Positions 24,070-33,000 of a DNA stretch of 64,000 bases are shown piece by piece. A program made the position numbers and the translations under genes. The notes under the pieces are model-generated. The model worked only from the letters and a program-made list of their open reading frames with translations. It was not told the origin of the DNA and made no database searches. Position 1 is the stretch's first letter, and each line of letters begins with the position of its first letter. The DNA is from Cribrihabitans_A pelagius (GTDB lineage: Bacteria; Pseudomonadota; Alphaproteobacteria; Rhodobacterales; Rhodobacteraceae), in contig NZ_JBMERR010000020.1 of NCBI RefSeq assembly GCF_048820915.1, positions 29,570 through 93,569 of the forward strand, written 5' to 3'.

Positions 24070-24392
24070 TGCAGGGGCCGTTTCGCGGTGTCGCTGGCGC
24101 GCTGGCGCGCGCTTTTGGCGGCACCGTCACCATCCACTACGGCACGCCGCAGGCTCGCGATGTAACCGCCATTTTCCGCAAGGTTCCGTTCCGTACACCG
24201 GCGGCGGATGGCGCTGAGATCGAAAGCCTTGTTCCAACCCTGCGCGCCTCGCGCGAAGTGATGGCGGATCTCGCTGGGGGGGATCTGATCGACCCGAAAG
24301 ACGGGCAGATCTACAAATTCCTCTTTGAGCAAGAAAGCTCAAGCCCGGCCTCTGATGCGCTGATCACTGCGGAATTGGAGGAAATGCCGTGA
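24069..24392 (+). CDS. Putative head-tail connector protein
   Basis: 107 residues from ATG 24069, overlapping the preceding stop. The sequence (TVTIHYGTPQARDVTAIFRK, then GDLIDPKDGQIYKF) has the small beta-barrel character of lambda gpFII-like head-tail attachment proteins, and the position between capsid decoration and tail terminator fits that role. Direct family evidence is weak. Confidence 0.6.
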   Translation: MQGPFRGVAGALARAFGGTVTIHYGTPQARDVTAIFRKVPFRTPAADGAEIESLVPTLRASREVMADLAGGDLIDPKDGQIYKFLFEQESSSPASDALITAELEEMP

Positions 24393-24850
24393 GCGACACG
24401 CTGATTGCGAAAGAGCTGCGGCATCGCTTCAAGGCTGCGATCCTGGCGGGCGAGTTCACTGTTGATGAGGGTGGCGAGGCCATTGCTGTCAAGATCCTGG
24501 ACACGCTGCCCGCGGGCTGGGTGATCAAGGATGAAAAGCTGCCCGCCCTCTATGTGTTCGCCACTGGCGAGGGGCTGGACCACAACCAAAGCATAAGCGA
24601 GGTGGAGCGCAGCCTTTCCCTTGCGGTGGCACTGATGGCACGCCCCGGCGGTGATCCGATGGATCAGCTGGATGATATGCAGCTTGCCGTTGAGCTAAAG
24701 GTGTTGGCCGCGGGAACGTTCGGCCTCGCCAAGTCCTGCCGCCTGCTGTCGGTGGAGATCGCGCGCAACAATGGCGCGCCGGTCGTCGGCACGCGGATCA
24801 TGAATTATGAGATTGTCTTTGGCGCCACGCCGGATGATCCATCCCTTTAA
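24389..24850 (+). CDS. Putative tail terminator protein (gpU-like)
   Basis: 153 residues, overlapping the previous gene by ATGA. An N-terminal helix (LIAKELRHRFKAAILAGEFT) is followed by alternating strands (LPALYVFATGEGLDHNQSIS, RSLSLAVALMARPGGD) like those of gpU-type tail terminators, which cap the growing tail tube and join it to the head. Position immediately before the major tail protein supports it. Confidence 0.65.
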   Translation: MSDTLIAKELRHRFKAAILAGEFTVDEGGEAIAVKILDTLPAGWVIKDEKLPALYVFATGEGLDHNQSISEVERSLSLAVALMARPGGDPMDQLDDMQLAVELKVLAAGTFGLAKSCRLLSVEIARNNGAPVVGTRIMNYEIVFGATPDDPSL

Positions 24851-24875
24851 CCCCTGAAATTTCGGAGGATCTGAT

Positions 24876-25298
24876 ATGCCTGTGACTTCGGCACAGATCG
24901 GCATGGGCGCTACCTTTTCCATCGGCGATGGATTTGATGGCGGCTCGATTGGCTACGCCAAAGTGGGCGAGGTAACGGGGATCACCTCGCTTACGATCAC
25001 CCGCGAAACCATCGACACGACCCACCTGGAAAGCCCGGATGATTTCCGGGAGTACATCGCGGGCCTGCTGGATACAGATCCGGCAACCATTGCATTCAAC
25101 TATGTCCCGTCGGCTGCGGATCCGCTCTATGCCGCGATGATTGCGGGCAAGGGTGATTTCCGCATCACCTATCCCAATGGCGTCAAGATGGATTTTTCCG
25201 GCATTCCTCAGTCCTGGAAGCCCGGCGACCCTTCGCCAACCACGATGGCCGGGGAGTTCACCGTGAAGGCTTCCGGCAAGCCGACGCTGAGCGCGTAA
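24876..25298 (+). CDS. Major tail tube protein
   Basis: 140 residues with GGAGG before the ATG. Resembles the gpV-type tail tube domain: an N-terminal strand region ending KVGEVTGITSLTITRETIDT, the segment THLESPDDFREYIAGLLDTD that is characteristic of siphovirus tail tube proteins, and a final AGEFTVKASGKPTL. Hexameric rings of this protein form the tail. No C-terminal immunoglobulin-like extension, unlike lambda gpV. Confidence 0.88.
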   Translation: MPVTSAQIGMGATFSIGDGFDGGSIGYAKVGEVTGITSLTITRETIDTTHLESPDDFREYIAGLLDTDPATIAFNYVPSAADPLYAAMIAGKGDFRITYPNGVKMDFSGIPQSWKPGDPSPTTMAGEFTVKASGKPTLSA

Positions 25299-25300
25299 CT

Positions 25301-25325
25301 GAAGGGCGGCCCGGTGCCGCCCTTC
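25301..25325 (+). terminator. Hairpin between tail tube and chaperone genes
   Basis: GAAGGGCGGC and GCCGCCCTTC form a perfect 10-bp stem with a 5-base loop directly after the tail tube gene. The T-run is weak (GCATTT). It probably lets the abundant tail tube message be made in excess over the downstream genes. Confidence 0.6.
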
Positions 25326-25355
25326 GCATTTCAAATACAGAAAAGAGGCGCTCTG

Positions 25356-25682
25356 ATGGCGAACAAGGTGCGCGGCGAGATCTCCGCGAAATTCGACGGC
25401 AAGGGTATCAAGCTTGTCCTTTCAACCAATTCGATCTGCGAGCTGGAAGAAAAAGTGGGCTGTGGCATTCAGGACTTCCTTGATCGTTTCCGGGACACGG
25501 GCAAGATCCAGATGAAGGATACCCGCCTGATGTTCTGGGCGCTGATGCTTGAGGATCGCGAGGATGCCACGATCAAAGACGCAGGGCGCCTGATCGACCA
25601 ATTGAAGGGCAAGGAGCACAGCATCATGAGCGATGCGGTTCTTGCGGCTTTCCCTGACGCTGAGGGCGAGCCGGGAAAGTAG
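25356..25682 (+). CDS. Tail assembly chaperone G
   Basis: 108 residues from ATG 25356 (AAGAGGCG upstream; the open frame extends to 25314 without support). Sequence such as EISAKFDGKGIKLVLSTNSI and CELEEKVGCGIQDFLDRFRD resembles the gene-transfer-agent and siphovirus tail chaperone family; it holds tape-measure protein during tail assembly. Its last sense codons are GGA AAG before TAG, forming the slippery heptamer GGGAAAG (25673-25679). A -1 shift there yields the longer GT protein. Confidence 0.85.
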   Translation: MANKVRGEISAKFDGKGIKLVLSTNSICELEEKVGCGIQDFLDRFRDTGKIQMKDTRLMFWALMLEDREDATIKDAGRLIDQLKGKEHSIMSDAVLAAFPDAEGEPGK

Positions 25683-26035
25683 ACGGCGGGGCGGCGGTTT
25701 GGGACTGGCTTGAGCTGCACCGGGTCTATGTCTCCTATGGCCTGGACCCGGATAGCTTCTGGCACATCACTCCGCGGGAAATGGTTGCCCGGATAGAAGG
25801 TGCAAACCGCCGCATGTCTGCTGAGCAGGATGGCCGGGCGTGGCTTGCCTGGACCACTGCCGCGCTGACGCGGCAGCAGAAGTTGCCGGAGCTTTCAAGC
25901 CTTCTCTCGCGGAGTGAGCCGCAAGCCCCGCAAACCCCTGCAGAGCAGGAAATCTCACTAGACATGTTGTTCCTCGCCTGGGGCGGGGATCCGGTGGAAC
26001 TGGCGCAGATGCGCGAGCGGAAAGGGGCTGATTGA
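25356..26035 (+). CDS. Frameshifted tail assembly chaperone GT (join 25356-25679 and 25679-26035)
   Basis: Ribosomes that slip back one base on GGGAAAG at 25673-25679 avoid the TAG immediately after it and continue in the -1 frame as VDGGAAVWDWLELHRVYVSY and on to the stop at 26035, giving about 226 residues. The T extension (about 118 residues) has its own protein character, including the DPDSFWHITPREM segment common to tail chaperone T domains, but no start codon with a ribosome binding site. The arrangement, and even the heptamer, is that of lambda G/GT. The GT stop overlaps the tape-measure start. Confidence 0.85.
25673..25679 (+). promoter_or_regulatory. Programmed -1 frameshift site GGGAAAG
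   Basis: The heptamer reads G GGA AAG in the zero frame and GGG AAA G in the -1 frame, the ideal X-XXY-YYZ pattern, and is followed directly by the TAG stop of G. Lambda uses the same heptamer at its G-T junction. Confidence 0.9.
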
Positions 26036-28257
26036 TGGCAAGCCAAAATATCGGTGATCTCAAGATTCGGATCGGCGGGGATACCAAGGATCTCGCCCGT
26101 GGTATTGGTCGGGCGAAGGCCATGATCCAAGGCTTTGCTCGTGTCTCCAAGGTGGCCGCGGGTGTGGCTGCGGCGTCCTTTGCTGCGGCTTCCGCCGGGC
26201 TGACGGCCATGACCAAGGGCGGCCTATCCTATGTGGATGCGCAGGCCAAAATGGCGCGTTCCGTGGATGGCACCATTGACGGGCTGCGCGCCCTGCAGAT
26301 CGCGGGCGGATATGCCGGCGCGTCTGTGGAGCAGGTCAACGGCGCGGTGCAGCAGATGGGCAAGCGTCTGGCAGAGGCTGCCCGCGAGGGCAAAGGCCCG
26401 GCAGCGGATGCCCTGAAACTGCTGGGCCTGAATGCGCAAGCGCTGATGGATATGGATGTTGATCAGCGGGTTGGCGTGATCGCTGACCGGATCAATGATA
26501 TGGGCATGAGCGCGCAAGATGCCTCCGGTATCATGCGTGAGCTTGGTGTTCGCAGCAATGAGATGGCGCTTGTGATGCTGCAAGGATCCGGCGCCATCAG
26601 GTCGGCGCGCGATGAGGTGCAGAAGTTCGGGATAAGCCTGAGCGCCGATGCAGCCGCGGGTGTCGAAAGCGCAAATGATGCGCTGTCAAAAATCTCGTTT
26701 GTGATGGAGGGGATGCGCAATCAGCTTGCAGTAGGGCTTGCTCCGCTGCTTGAGCGGCTGGCGGTAGATTTCCAGAATGCCAGCGTTGCAGGCGGGCCGC
26801 TGCAAACGGCGGTAACGGCGCTGGTGGGCGCGTTTTCCGATCTCGCAACGGCAATCCTGGACCCGGCCTTTGTTGAGGCTGCAGCGCTGTTCGGTTCGAC
26901 CATTGCCCGCGGCGTTGCCCTTGCGGCTGAGGCCGCTGTTGTGCTGGCTGAAAACGCAGAGCTGGCCGGGCTGGCAATGGTAGCGCTTGGCGGCGCAATG
27001 GCCTTCTTTTCGGGGCCAATCGGCCTTGCCATCGCGGCGGTTGCGGGTGGGGTGTTCCTGCTATCAACCCGGCTGGGTGAGGCTGAGACGGCTGCGTATG
27101 ACGCTGCTGAGGCAGAGCGGCAATTGTCGGTTGCTCTGGATGGCCTTGACACGTCGAGTGAAGGGGCAGTGGATGCAGCTATTGCATTGACCGGTAAGCA
27201 CATTGAGCAGGCCGATGCAGCATTGCGAGCTGCTGAGGCAGAATATGCTCTCGCTCGTGCGCAGGCAGAAAGCGCCCTTGCTACTGCTCAAATGAAGGAG
27301 GGGGCGCATTTTACTCAGTTGGTTGGGCTTCCTGAGGAAATCGAAAACGCCAAGCAGGATCTGGCCGATCTTGACCAATACTACCAAGAGAAGGTTGATA
27401 GCCTTGCGGCCCATAAGACGCGATTGGGAAAGTCACTGCAGGGGATCTACCAGCGGCAGTATCCTGGCCGCGGTGAGCGTGGGTCTGTTGACGGTGAAGG
27501 CGCGTCCGATGATGGCGGCAGTGGTGATCCCCTTGGCGCCAATAAGGCCCGCGAAGCGCTGGAGAGGCTGGTTGGGGTGATCGACCCTGCTGCAGCCAAG
27601 GCCCAGCGTTTGGCGGAGGGCATGGCTGTTCTGAATGCCGCCTTGAAAGAGGGGGTGATTGATCAGGACGAATACAACAACCGCGTTGATCAGCTCAATC
27701 AATCCCTGGCCGAAACCCCTGACAAAACGGGTTCGGCGGCCTCGGGTCTGTCCAAGCTTAAGGATAAGCTTGGTGAAAGCGGCGATGCTGCGACCACTAT
27801 GGCAGATGATCTAAATTCTGCCATTGGATCTCTGATCGACCGCATCGGCAGCGGAACGGATGTGCTGCGCGAGTTCGCGGTTGAGCTGTTCAAGATCTTT
27901 GCGGTGCGCGGGATTTCCAAGATCCTCGGTGGTGATGATTGGCTGAGCACTCCGCTCATTGGCAAAAACGCCCTTGGAACCGACAACTGGCGCGGCGGCC
28001 TGTCCTGGGTAGGTGAGCGCGGGCCGGAGCTGGTCAATCTGCCGATGGGTGCGCAGGTCATTCCGAATAACCGGCTGGAAAGCGTGTTTGGCAGTGGTGG
28101 CGGCGGTTTCACCTACGCGCCCCAAATTGACGCCCGCGGCGCCTCGCTATCGGCGGTTCAGGAGCTGGAAACGCGGATGGCGCAGGACGCGGTTCAATTT
28201 GACGCCAAGGTGCAGCAGGCAATTCAGCGTGCCAAGATTGGGAGAAAGCTCAAGTGA
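26035..28257 (+). CDS. Tail tape measure protein
   Basis: 740 residues from ATG 26035, which overlaps the stop of GT. Sets tail length and is ejected into the cell envelope. N-terminal helical and coiled-coil region (about 1-110, including IGRAKAMIQGFARVSKVAAG), hydrophobic segments typical of tape measures at about 295-345 (LAMVALGGAMAFFSGPIGLA), a charged helical middle (365-600) and the diagnostic C-terminal signature SWVGERGPELVNLPMGAQVI near 660. The length predicts a tail on the order of 110 nm by the usual rule of about 1.5 Angstrom per residue. Confidence 0.93.
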   Translation: MASQNIGDLKIRIGGDTKDLARGIGRAKAMIQGFARVSKVAAGVAAASFAAASAGLTAMTKGGLSYVDAQAKMARSVDGTIDGLRALQIAGGYAGASVEQVNGAVQQMGKRLAEAAREGKGPAADALKLLGLNAQALMDMDVDQRVGVIADRINDMGMSAQDASGIMRELGVRSNEMALVMLQGSGAIRSARDEVQKFGISLSADAAAGVESANDALSKISFVMEGMRNQLAVGLAPLLERLAVDFQNASVAGGPLQTAVTALVGAFSDLATAILDPAFVEAAALFGSTIARGVALAAEAAVVLAENAELAGLAMVALGGAMAFFSGPIGLAIAAVAGGVFLLSTRLGEAETAAYDAAEAERQLSVALDGLDTSSEGAVDAAIALTGKHIEQADAALRAAEAEYALARAQAESALATAQMKEGAHFTQLVGLPEEIENAKQDLADLDQYYQEKVDSLAAHKTRLGKSLQGIYQRQYPGRGERGSVDGEGASDDGGSGDPLGANKAREALERLVGVIDPAAAKAQRLAEGMAVLNAALKEGVIDQDEYNNRVDQLNQSLAETPDKTGSAASGLSKLKDKLGESGDAATTMADDLNSAIGSLIDRIGSGTDVLREFAVELFKIFAVRGISKILGGDDWLSTPLIGKNALGTDNWRGGLSWVGERGPELVNLPMGAQVIPNNRLESVFGSGGGGFTYAPQIDARGASLSAVQELETRMAQDAVQFDAKVQQAIQRAKIGRKLK

Positions 28258-28886
28258 TTGTGTTCCCTCGCACTGACATTTTCGACCTTTGCAAGATCAG
28301 GACCGCAAAATTCTGGCCTCTCCTGCGGCAGGAATTGAGCCGCACGGCGGGCGCGGGTTCGCAGGCCAAAGATCTCGGTTCGCCCCTGTGGGCGGCCAGC
28401 TACACCACGGCGCCTGCGCGTCTTCGCGACGCGCAGGCGATAGAGGCGGCCCTGATCTCGCTGAATGGATCGGTTGGGTCTTTCCTGGCCTATGATACCC
28501 GCCGCCCGTTTCCGGCGGCACATGCGGATGGCAATTTTGCAGATACGGCGCAAATCGCTGCGCTGGATGCGGAAAACGCCTTTCATCTGACGCTTGGCGG
28601 TCTTCCGCAAGGGTTCACCTTGAGCGCTGGCGACTATCTCGGGTTCTCCTTTGGCCCCAAGCCTAGCCGGGCGCTGCACATCGTGACAATCGGCGGGGTG
28701 GCCGGTGCCAATGGTGAGATCCCATTGACTGTTTCCCCCTGGGTTCGCCCTGGGACTTTGGTGGGGGCCGCCGTCACACTGAAGCGGGCGCCCTGTGAAA
28801 TGTCCCTGGATGGCGCTCCGCCGGAGCCTTCGCCTGAGGGCATGGTTGCCAGCACTAACAGCTTTTCGGCTGTGCAGATCTTCTGA
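28254..28886 (+). CDS. Distal tail protein
   Basis: 210 residues, overlapping the tape measure end by ATGA. Beta-rich throughout (FPLLRQ-type start, then GSVGSFLAYDTRRPFPAAHA, GQ-type loops and VSPWVRPGTLVGAAVTLKR). Position directly after the tape measure and the overall pattern suit a distal tail or baseplate hub protein. Similar proteins are usually annotated only as phage tail protein. Confidence 0.65.
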   Translation: MIVFPRTDIFDLCKIRTAKFWPLLRQELSRTAGAGSQAKDLGSPLWAASYTTAPARLRDAQAIEAALISLNGSVGSFLAYDTRRPFPAAHADGNFADTAQIAALDAENAFHLTLGGLPQGFTLSAGDYLGFSFGPKPSRALHIVTIGGVAGANGEIPLTVSPWVRPGTLVGAAVTLKRAPCEMSLDGAPPEPSPEGMVASTNSFSAVQIF

Positions 28887-28911
28887 CGAAATAGAAAATT
28901 CGGGGTGTTAG

Positions 28912-29559
28912 ATGGCTCGGGAAATTCCTGCGGCTACTCAGGCATTGCTTGAGGGCAGTACTCTTGTTTTGCGCGATTTCATGCGGATCACGGCGCGGCG
29001 CCGGGATGATGGCACGCCTGTTTCGGAATGCTTTTGGTCTGATCTGGGTGATGTGAATGTCCCGGTGATCGACCCGAAAACCCGCCTGCCGGTTTCGTAT
29101 GACTTCAAGGGTGTGGGTTCGCTGATCGCAATGGACCCTATTCCGATGGTGTCCAATCTGACGGTGCAGCGCATATCTGTTCAGTTCTCCCAGTTGGAAG
29201 GTCGGATAAACGAATTGCTGCGCACCTATAACCTGGCGCAAGCGGGCGTTGAGATCTGGCGCGGCGAATTTGACCCGGCGACGATGCGGATGCTGGAACC
29301 GGCTGAGGTGCGTTTTGTCGGTTACGTAGATGATGCGCCTGTGAATACACCCCCAGAGGGTGAGGCCGGTGAGATCACTATTGGATGTGTATCGACGGGG
29401 CAGGAGCTAACGCGCTCAAACCCGGATGTGCGTTCGCACGAAAGCCAGCAGCTCCGCGCGCCCGGTGACGACTTTTTCAAGGACGTGTCGAGCGTTGATA
29501 AGATCGTTATCTTTTGGGGCGGCCCGCGGCGGATCAAGGCGGTGGGGATTGAGGAGTGA
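28912..29559 (+). CDS. Tail tip/baseplate protein
   Basis: 215 residues. Beta-rich, with the segment PMVSNLTVQRISVQFSQLEG followed by RTYNLAQAGVEIWRGEFDP, which I associate with small tail-tip proteins of the DUF2163 or minor-tail type. The C-terminus (SVDKIVIFWGGPRR) resembles ends of tail hub proteins. Coupled to the downstream acetyltransferase-like gene by ATGA. Confidence 0.6.
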   Translation: MAREIPAATQALLEGSTLVLRDFMRITARRRDDGTPVSECFWSDLGDVNVPVIDPKTRLPVSYDFKGVGSLIAMDPIPMVSNLTVQRISVQFSQLEGRINELLRTYNLAQAGVEIWRGEFDPATMRMLEPAEVRFVGYVDDAPVNTPPEGEAGEITIGCVSTGQELTRSNPDVRSHESQQLRAPGDDFFKDVSSVDKIVIFWGGPRRIKAVGIEE

Positions 29560-30005
29560 GCGCGGCAGGTTCCATCCGGCCCGCCCGCTGGAATGAGCGT
29601 TTCGCGGTTCTGAAGCTGGCGCGGGATTTTCATGCGGCATCGGGCATCCCGTTTCCGTTCGATCCTGCGCACGCGTCTCAGACCGCTCAGAGCTTTATTG
29701 AGGATCCTGACAAGCTGTGCCTTGTCCTTGAGGTTTCCGGCGCTTTGCGGGGCGTTTTGGCGGCGTCCTGGGCTGTTTCTCCGCTGGCCCCTGTGCGGTT
29801 GGCGCAGGAAGTGATTTTTTGGCTGGATCCGCAGCACCGCGGATCCGCAGCCCGCAAGATGCTGTCTGCCTATGAAGAATGGGCGCGCGGCCAACAATGC
29901 GATGCCGCCGGGCTGGCGGCGCTGAATGATCCGCGGGTTTCGCGGTTCTTTGGTGCCGCGGGTTTCAAGCCGGTGGAAAACAAGTTTCTCAAAATTCTGG
30001 GGTAA
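29556..30005 (+). CDS. GNAT-fold protein in the tail module
   Basis: 149 residues. Has the acetyltransferase pattern: N-terminal helices (ERFAVLKLARDFHAASG), a strand and the acetyl-CoA-binding motif A around residue 90 (VIFWLDPQHRGSAARKMLSA), where Q-x-x-G-x-A/G is recognisable, and a C-terminal FFGAAGFKPVENKF. Such genes recur between baseplate and central fibre genes of siphoviruses. What it modifies, or whether it is a structural component, is not known. Confidence 0.75.
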   Translation: MSAAGSIRPARWNERFAVLKLARDFHAASGIPFPFDPAHASQTAQSFIEDPDKLCLVLEVSGALRGVLAASWAVSPLAPVRLAQEVIFWLDPQHRGSAARKMLSAYEEWARGQQCDAAGLAALNDPRVSRFFGAAGFKPVENKFLKILG

Positions 30006-30008
30006 GAT

Positions 30009-33000
30009 ATGGCGGTTTTTACGGCTATCGCTGTCGCCGTTAAGGCGGTGGCTGCATGGACCATTACCGTTGGTGGTGTGTCCATTGCTGTTGGCAGTTT
30101 TCTGCTGAAAGCGGCGGTCAGTTTTGGAACCTCTGCACTTACAAAGGCCCTTGCCGGTGAGGATAGTGGCCCCGATAACTTCCCAATTCAAGGGAGCCTC
30201 AGGGCGGGCGGACAAGTGCCTCGCGCCTTCATGTTTGGCCCTGGCGGGACTTCTGGGTCTCTTACTTGGCATAGCGAGTGGGGCAATCATGGGGGAACCC
30301 CGAATTTCTACTATACGCAGGTTATCGCGTTGTCCGATGTCCCCGTTTCCGGGTTGCGGCGTTGGTTTGTAAACGGACGGCCTGTTACGCTTGAGGACAC
30401 GGGGAATGACGCTGGTCTGGCCGCCGTCGAGTACCGGGTGAATGGGAGTGATCACGCCTTTATCCGGTTCTATGATGGCACGCAGACTGAGGCTTGCCCG
30501 TTTCTAACAGATTGGGTTTCGGAGCGGGCGCCGCGCCACTATTCGCGCAGCCGGATCGGGGTTGGGGTTGCCTATGCTGTGGTGACTTTCGCCCTGAATA
30601 ATGAGCTGTTTTCCGGATTGCCATCCAGTTTTTTTGAGCTGGATGGCATCAAACTCTATGACGTGTCCAAGGATAGCACCGCCGGCGGCTCTGGTTCGCA
30701 TCGCTGGGATGATCAATCGACCTGGGGCGGCGATGGCGACGCGTTGCCCGCCGTGCAAGCCTACAATCTGGCGCGCGGGGTCTATTTTAGGCGCACGTTC
30801 TTGAGTGGTGCCTTGGAGGAAAGCGGCACAGTTGAGCTGGAAGCCAGCGCGACAAAGCTTTCGTTTGAGATCGTCGGTGGCGGCGGCGGCGGCGGCAGTA
30901 GTGCATCTGCGGGCGGAGCCACCACGGTCACCCTCAAGGATGGCGCAACCGTGGTGCAGGTCTGGACCGTGCAAGGGGGCAGTGCCGGTTATGGTGCCTC
31001 TGGCGGAGTTTATCCTCAGGCTGCCGGTGGTGTATCTCCGCTTTCGCCGAGTGGCGACGGCGGGGCAGGTTACCCCCGCAAGACCACAAGGAACTCGGGC
31101 GGTGAAGAAGTCATCAGCACGGGCGCTTGGGGCGGCGGCGCTGGGGAATACCTCGCCGTCCAAAACTATGACATTTCCGGGCTTTCAGATCCGAAAGTTG
31201 AGGTGACTGTCGGCGCTGGCGGGGCCGGGAATGGCGGCAAAGGCCGTGATGGCGGGATCTCCTACCAGGCTGATATTGCGCCATCCGCGGTTCAATCGCA
31301 GTGGGTGTACGGGATGCAGGGTGTTTTTCCTGCCAGCCTTCCTGCGGCGCATTGGATCGGCCAGATCGGGAAGTGCCGCAGCCAGATTGAAAGCGGCGCC
31401 GGTATGGAACCGGCCTACCGCTGCGCGGGTGAGATCCCGGTAAGCAGCGAGTTGGGGGCTGCCTTTGAGGCAATTCTTACCTCTTGTGCAGGCCGCATGA
31501 GCGAAATGGGGGGGGGCTACAAGATCTATGTTGGTGCCCCGGATGATCCTGTTGCTCATATTGAGGATGGGGATATTTCGAGCCTTGCGCCGCAAAGCTT
31601 TACCCCGTTTCTCGGGCTGGCTGAAACGGTCAACGGCATCACGGCATCTTACCCGGTGCCCGATGAAATGTTTGCGTTGCGCTCTACTCCGCCGCTCTAC
31701 AGCGCGAAATATGAGGCAGAGGACGGCGGGCGGCGGCTCCTGGCGAATGTGCAGCTTTCCCTTGTGCCCTTCCCGGCCCAAGCTCAACGGCTCGTAAAGG
31801 GCGAGCTGGATGCTGCCCGCCGTGCCCGGCGGTTTTCCTTCACGCTGATGCCGCGCTTTCGTCTGTTGGAGCCGGGCGACACACTGACCTTTACCAGTGT
31901 TCGCAACGGCTTTGTTAACAAGCTGTTCCGTGTGGATGGGATTATTGATCTGCCGAATGGGGATCTGATCGTTGACATTACGGAAGTCGATCCGGCGGAT
32001 CATGGCAGTTGGGAGCCTTCGACCGATTACAGGGATGTAACCCCGGCCCCGGTTTTCCCGGTCACGCCGGTTCCGCAAACTGTGGTTGGCTTTGATCCCA
32101 TCGCGGCAAACGTAACTGATGGCGGCGGTGTGTCATGTCGCCCTGGCCTATTGATGCAGTGGGATGGGACGATTGAGGACGTTGCGGGCATCAAGTTTCA
32201 GGTGCGTGTTGCTGAAACCGGGGTTGTCGTTTCTCGTTCGCAGACCCGTGATTTTGATGAGGGTAGCCTGCTGGTTTCAGAGGGTATCCTTGCGGATCAA
32301 GAGTATCAGGCGCGGGCTAAGTACATCCCCGGATCAGCACGCCGCGCCATCTGGACAGGCTGGGAAACGGTTGCTGCAGATGATGTGCGGATTTCCCCGG
32401 GTGATCTGTCCGATCAGACTTGGGGCAACATCTCAAATGATGCTGCCGTCATTGCGGGGGCTTTGGATGATGGCCTTGCTGCCTCGCGCATAGATCCAAT
32501 TGATGCGGAATTGCAGCGGGTGAACCGGGATCTGCGGCTTCGCGAGATTGAACAACGGTCTGTGGCGGAAGCCCTCGGCGTGATCAATGGGCAGGTGCTT
32601 TGGGCGATTAGCCGCGTGGCCGATGTTGATGGCCGTCTTGCCGATGCTGGAATTGTTCAAGATCCTGAAACTGGCGCGGTTCGGATCTTTGGTCTTGAGG
32701 CGGAAGCGGAGCGGGTAAGTGAGGTGGAAATCCGCCTTTCCGCTGCGGAGGCCAATATCAGCCTTTCGGCGACGCAAGCCTGGGTCAATCAGCAGATCTC
32801 GAACGCTGTTCTTGATCCAAGCCAAATCCCGATGCTGGATGATTTGCAGGTGCAAGTTAATCAGGTGCAGCTTGATCTTGACGCCAATAGCGCGGCGATT
32901 TCGGCCAAGGCGGATCAGTCCGTTGTCAGCGGTCTGGATGTGCGCCTGACGTCGGCAGAGGTGGCGATTGATGCGGCGACCGGCCAAATTGCATTGAAGG

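Noticed and set aside
21711..24332. Very long minus-strand open frame (873 codons) opposite the capsid genes
   Set aside because: It is antisense to clear structural genes, is full of arginine, histidine and glycine as mirror frames in G+C-rich DNA are, and has no binding site or recognisable domain.
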